DNA of 27,500 nt from the NCBI GenBank assembly GCA_905221605.1, contig CAJNDS010000001.1, positions 287,525 through 315,024 of the forward strand, read 5' to 3'. The position numbers and the translations under genes were made by a program. The DNA comes from Symbiodinium natans. Lineage: Eukaryota; Sar; Dinophyceae; Suessiales; Symbiodiniaceae. The number at the start of each line of letters is the position of its first letter. The first letter of the stretch is position 1. Shown here piece by piece: positions 24,673 to 27,500 of the stretch. The notes beneath the pieces were generated by a model. It saw only the letters and a program-made list of their open reading frames with translations, was not told the DNA's origin and did not search any database.

Positions 24673-24957
24673 CCTCCTAAGTGCAGCCAAGCAGAGTACT
24701 ATGTATGTGGGTGGTTGTCAAAATTATGGTCCCTTTTTGGATCCCGATTGTAGTACTTCCCCTGATATTTAGGGTACCCCAAAAGGGATCATAATTTTCA
24801 CAACCACCCATGTGTTAAGAGTAAGAACAACAGTCGTCATGTTGCTTACATTCATAAGAGGAATAGCGATGTTTTTATGGGGCTTGAGAGGTTGTGGATT
24901 CTCAAGGTTTTTGGCACACAGCAAACGATGGCTGAGTTCCGTCTGCCCTATTATTCC
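24673..24957 (+). CDS. Open reading frame interrupted by a 102-bp element
   Basis: Left part 24673-24707 follows TTTTTTTCTAG and reads PPKCSQAEYYV; right part 24814-24957 reads NNSRHVAYIHKRNSDVFM, then LERLWILKVFGTQQTMAE and on to TAA. Read straight through, the inserted element brings a stop; with the element and one direct repeat removed (105 nt) the frame runs on without a break. In-phase splicing GTATGT (24703) to TTAAG (ending 24819) would also join the halves, six residues shorter. The protein is basic and aromatic-rich; no family recognised. It could be a spliced host gene or the coding part of another mobile element. Confidence 0.5.
24708..24809. mobile_element. Introner-like element, family B, copy 1
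   Basis: About 31-base imperfect terminal inverted repeats, GGGTGGTTGTCAAAATTATG against its near complement, flanked by ATG (24705-24707, 24810-24812) or ATGT. Related to copy 2 by the shared end GGTCCCTTTTTGG and by size (102 bp with a 3-bp repeat). It lies inside an open reading frame. Confidence 0.7.
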
Positions 24958-24972
24958 TAAGCCTTCACCCTA

Positions 24973-24995
24973 GCCCTAAACCCTAAACCCTAAAC
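24973..24995 (-). repeat. Short CCCTAAA block
   Basis: Three units just before the exon-like frame starting at about 24997. Confidence 0.8.
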
Positions 24996-25332
24996 TCCCA
25001 AATCCTGCGGCTCGACCGGTAGACCGTCACTGCCACATTCCGAGACGCAGGCGATTTCCACCTTTAGCCTACACCGTGCCGAGGCCCCGGCCATGCGCGA
25101 CCCGGCTGAATGCTGCACCATTTTGGGTTTAGGCGATGTAGGGTAGCTCTCTACATTGGGGTCCCTTTTTGGGTCCCCTATATAGGGTGGCACCCTTATC
25201 ATGAGGACCGTAAAAGGGACCCTAAGTTAGAGAACTACCCATGATTTGGAGTATATGCTCCAGGTTGAGGGATTGAGCACAGAGGAGTTTTTCGAGGACT
25301 TGGCCCATACAGAAGCCAAGGAATGCAGCTGA
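24994..25332 (+). CDS. Open reading frame interrupted by a second 102-bp element
   Basis: Left part runs from about 24994 to 25138 and reads STFSLHRAEAPAMRDPAE then GLGD; right part 25244-25332 reads MLQVEGLSTEEFFEDLAH then TEAKECS and TGA. Removing the element and one ATG repeat (105 nt) gives D-D-L-E-Y across the junction with no frame change. Alternatively GTAGGG (25138) to GTTAG (ending 25230) is an in-phase GT-AG intron. The right part is acidic and helix-like. The 5' boundary is unclear because only CCCTAAA DNA precedes it. No family recognised. Confidence 0.5.
25139..25240. mobile_element. Introner-like element, family B, copy 2
   Basis: Terminal inverted repeats GGGTAGCTCTCTACATTGGG and a near complement ending in CTACCC, inside ATG direct repeats (25136-25138, 25241-25243). 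Same length, same insertion triplet and similar ends as copy 1. Interrupts a protein-like frame. Confidence 0.7.
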
Positions 25333-25373
25333 GCTCTGCAGCCACAATTTCGCTTACAGGCAGGGGCTTTTAG

Positions 25374-25430
25374 GGGTTAGGGTTTAGGGTTTAGGGTTTA
25401 GGCGGTTTAGGGTTTAGGGTTTAGGGTTAA
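25374..25430 (+). repeat. TTTAGGG array
   Basis: About seven units with one GGCGG interruption. Confidence 0.9.
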
Positions 25431-25693
25431 TTCTGGCGGGTTGCCCCCCTTCTCCTTCCCCCTCCTGCCATGCACTCATGTCATCGGAAATGTTCAGACA
25501 CGAGATCCTACCATTATGTGCAACTCCCGCAGTAGCTTCGATGCCTCTGCCTTGCAGGCGAGCACTTTGTCCACGCTGCCGTCTTTCATCGCTTTGCCAG
25601 GCACGGGCAGCAGGAGATCGATCGGGAAAGCTTAGATTCTTTGGGTCTTGCCTGCACAGTCTCAGTTTCCAGCACAGTTTCGCTTGTGTTCAG

Positions 25694-25840
25694 GACCTGC
25701 GACTTGTGGCGCGGGCGCGGCAGCTGAGCTGCTTTGTTCTGCTTGTTGGAAAGATCATCTCATCGGATGCTCGGCGTTGCAATGAGACTGTGCCGTGCCA
25801 CGACTATGGGACGGACGTCGTGAAGCTCGGGCATGCGTGA
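25694..25840 (+). CDS. Possible terminal exon, unknown product
   Basis: After CGCTTGTGTTCAG; reads LRLVARARQLSCFVLLVG then KIISSDARRC and ends in TGA at 25838-25840. The frame is also open upstream to about 25478, but that part is Cys/Arg/Leu-rich and less convincing, and several good acceptors lie between (25660-25693). No family recognised. Confidence 0.35.
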   Translation, partial: DLRLVARARQLSCFVLLVGKIISSDARRCNETVPCHDYGTDVVKLGHA

Positions 25841-26330
25841 AGAGGATTGACACCAACTCAGTGAACGCAGCAAAGTCCCCAAACCCTAAACCATAAAGCC
25901 CTAAACAGCTTCGGTGAGAGAGAACGCTGTGTGTCTGTGTGTGTGCCAGCCGGTTCATCCCATTCCGCTCAAGGTCGGCTGAAGAAGTTGCAAGATTAGC
26001 ATAGTGTAGCTGTCCAGCTGAAAAGTTATTTACCACTCCCTTGGGACTTGAGCGAAGAAAATAGCAATGTGCTGATTACCTTTTGCTGGCATTACAGTCC
26101 TAGGTGGCTGCCTGGCCTGAAACTGATCATGTTTGAGATTTCCGTATCTGCGTGAGAGGAATTGGGAGGCATGAGGGTTTGTCGGGGTTGGATGTTTCAA
26201 GGCATTTAGGGTTTTGTTCGTCAGGGGTTTAGAAGTTTTAAGTTTGGCTAGGCGTGTCGGGCATCGTCAGAGACCTTCGGTGTTTCGTCCAATCCTCGCT
26301 GGTTGCAGTGGCACCCAAACGATATAGGAC
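25841..26330. other. Spacer without a convincing gene
   Basis: Contains a degenerate CCCTAAA patch (25878-25905), a GTGTGTCTGTGTGTGTG run (25929-25946) and scattered TTTAGGG-like fragments. Confidence 0.45.
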
Positions 26331-26332
26331 CC

Positions 26333-26376
26333 CTAAACCCAAAACCCAAAACCCTAAACCCTAAACCCTAAACCCC
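26333..26376 (-). repeat. CCCTAAA block
   Basis: About six units, first ones CCCAAAA variants. Confidence 0.85.
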
Positions 26377-26431
26377 AACTGCGCAAAGTGCGTGGAGTTG
26401 TGTGGCGTCGTCCGGCCACCCTATCGCTAAG

Positions 26432-26482
26432 GACACATTCAAGCCAACAGCTGCGCTCATCATCCAGAACAAAGACGATTTG
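26432..26482 (+). CDS. Short exon-like stretch
   Basis: Reads FKPTAALIIQNKDDL after ATCGCTAAG; donor candidate GT at 26483. The frame is open further left, so the start is a guess. No family recognised. Confidence 0.3.
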
Positions 26483-26674
26483 GTCCATGCCTGACATGTG
26501 CTTAAGATTGCTTAGGGTCCTGGGATTGCCCAGTCTCCTCTTTTTGGGACTTAGGGTTAAGGGCTTAGGGTTTCTAATTTGGTTCGGCAGGCGTAGCATG
26601 ATGTGCTGCGCGAGGTTGTGTTCGGCTCTCCAGTCATTTCAGTTGGTCGGAGTTCTTCTCAGCAAATCTTCATT

Positions 26675-26745
26675 GGGTTTAGGGTTTAGGGTTTAGGGTT
26701 TAGGGTTTAGGGTTTAGGGTTTAGGGTTTAGGGTTTAGGGTTTAG
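26675..26745 (+). repeat. Uniform TTTAGGG array
   Basis: Ten near-perfect units. The last TTTAG directly abuts the open frame at 26746. Confidence 0.95.
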
Positions 26746-26862
26746 GGCGAGCCACGACAGTTCCGTGCCACCCGGAGGTCATCCCACTTCTTCTGGAAAC
26801 CGTTCCTTCACCGAAGGAATTCCTCGACTCGAAGCTTGTCTGGGATGGGGACACCGATTTAG
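26746..26862 (+). CDS. Exon bounded on both sides by TTTAGGG arrays
   Basis: The open frame fills the whole gap between two arrays, reading RATTVPCHPE, then VIPLLLETVPSPKEFLDSK, then VWDGDTDL. Left splice site TTTAG|GG and right splice site TTAG|GTTTAGGG both belong to the repeats, leaving two bases at the start and one at the end. Proline- and acid-rich, strongly protein-like; no family recognised. Confidence 0.55.
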   Translation, partial: GEPRQFRATRRSSHFFWKPFLHRRNSSTRSLSGMGTPI

Positions 26863-26947
26863 GTTTAGGGTTTAGGATTTAGGGTTTGGGGTTTAGGGTT
26901 TAGGGTTTAGGGTTTGGGGTTTAGGGTTTGGGGTTTAGGGTTTAGGG
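26863..26947 (+). repeat. TTTAGGG/TTTGGGG array
   Basis: About twelve units; TTTGGGG and TTTAGGG alternate in the second half. Begins with GT at the exon edge. Confidence 0.9.
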
Positions 26948-27074
26948 GATGATACGAACCCTAGGTAGCCTCCTGGGATTTTGACATTTTACCCCCTTGT
27001 TGGGTTTAGGAATGTTTTTTTGAGTTGTTCTATACCCTGAGTCCAAAACGAGCTCCAACACCCTAGCCTTCACC

Positions 27075-27207
27075 CCTGAACGCGAAACCCCAAACCCTAT
27101 AAGCCCTGAACCCCTAAAGCCCAAACCCCAACCCTAAACCCTCAAACCCCTAAACCCGAACTTGTTTTAGGTTTCTGGGGAACCACCCTAAACCCTAAAC
27201 CCTAAAG
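27075..27207 (-). repeat. Degenerate CCCTAAA-type blocks
   Basis: CCCGAAACCCC, CCCTATAAG, CCCCTAAAG and CCCTCAAAC variants with a unique insert at about 27156-27188. Confidence 0.75.
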
Positions 27208-27279
27208 CCTTCAAAAGGATCCAGTCCCTGTCGCCGGAGCAGCAGCGCTTCGCCAAAGCGTTCCGCAAGATGCACCCAG
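27208..27279 (+). CDS. Exon with a conserved-looking helical motif
   Basis: Open frame reading IQSLSPEQQRFAKAFRKM then HPG, donor GT at 27280. The SPEQQRFAKAFR stretch resembles, from memory, a helix found in several large protist proteins, where it is followed by MQLESTLF; I cannot name the family with confidence. The left edge is AAAG at the end of the CCCTAAA block, a poor acceptor. Reading on past the donor gives a stop within five codons. Confidence 0.5.
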
Positions 27280-27296
27280 GTTGCAGGGGGTAAGAG

Positions 27297-27470
27297 GGAT
27301 TTAGGGTTAGGGTTTAGGGTTTAGGGTTTAGGGTCAGAGGGATTTAGAGTGTTAGGGTTTCAGGCGTTTCGGGTCTAGGGGTAGAGGTGTAGGGCTTAGG
27401 CGTTGGAGTTTAGGGGTTTAGTGTTTAGGCTCTGGAGTTTCAGAGGTTTAGGGTTTAGGGCTTTGGAGTT
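27297..27470 (+). repeat. Degenerate TTTAGGG-type stretch
   Basis: Four good units, then increasingly mutated ones (GGTGTAGGGC, TTGGAGTTTAGG, TTTAGTG). Confidence 0.8.
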
Positions 27471-27480
27471 TACCCTAAGT

Positions 27481-27500
27481 TCTAAACCCTAAACCCTAAA
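27481..27500 (-). repeat. CCCTAAA block at window end
   Basis: Begins the next C-strand block, cut by the window edge. Confidence 0.8.

Noticed and set aside
26388-26696. Plus-strand ORF of 102 codons
   Set aside because: Ends in repeat-encoded text (LGLGFRV) and is Ser/Arg/Leu-rich; a different frame in the same place gives a more natural peptide.

Overview
The window looks like nuclear DNA of a dinoflagellate. Three things point there: Arabidopsis-type TTTAGGG / CCCTAAA repeats scattered in more than 30 blocks and both orientations (TTTAGGG is the dinoflagellate telomere unit); a 15-base exact match, on the minus strand at 20486-20500, to the core of the dinoflagellate spliced leader; and a very large non-LTR retrotransposon whose short zinc-ribbon/coiled-coil ORF1 protein and long ORF2 resemble those I associate with dinoflagellates. 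Species cannot be named from the sequence.

Layout. (1) 1-1692: remains of a plus-strand multi-exon gene cut by the window edge. Short coding exons (first one with a P-loop-like motif) alternate with TTTAGGG blocks; the last three exons join in frame through GT-AG introns and end at a stop at 1690-1692. A 132-bp inverted-repeat element lies inside one exon-like stretch. (2) 1693-2321: spacer with two telomere-like blocks. (3) 2322-14453: a ~12.1-kb LINE-type element. Order: 5' region with a 105-bp tandem repeat, ORF1 (zinc ribbon + coiled coil), then a very long ORF2 consisting of an uncharacterised region of about 1,800 codons with an internally repeated module, RNase H, APE-type endonuclease, reverse transcriptase and two C-terminal zinc fingers. 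ORF2 is interrupted by three frame changes (about 7460, 7985 and 10425). The element is flanked by the same 15-base telomere-like sequence on both sides, so it sits inside a CCCTAAA block. (4) 14454-27500: a mosaic of telomere-like blocks, small foldback elements, duplicated non-coding segments and many short exon-like open stretches, mostly on the plus strand, with one clear minus-strand case.

The main result concerns introns. Several exon-like stretches abut telomere-like arrays so that GGGTTTAG supplies the GT donor and TTTAG the acceptor. The cleanest case is 16156-16257: a GT...AG segment of 102 bp made almost wholly of TCTAGGG/TTTAGGG repeats whose removal joins two exons in phase. Separately, two related 102-bp terminal-inverted-repeat elements (24708-24809 and 25139-25240), each with an ATG direct repeat, interrupt open reading frames; taking out element plus one repeat (105 nt each) restores continuous protein-like frames, and each also carries in-phase GT and AG sites. 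They look like introner elements (intron-creating transposons). A third family (227-358, 18256-18397, 21369-21511) has 2-bp target duplications, and one copy has a matching empty site in a duplicated segment.

Limits: exon calls rest on open frame, amino-acid make-up and splice-site position read by eye. No homology search, transcript or codon model was available, so exon edges and membership of a given gene are provisional.
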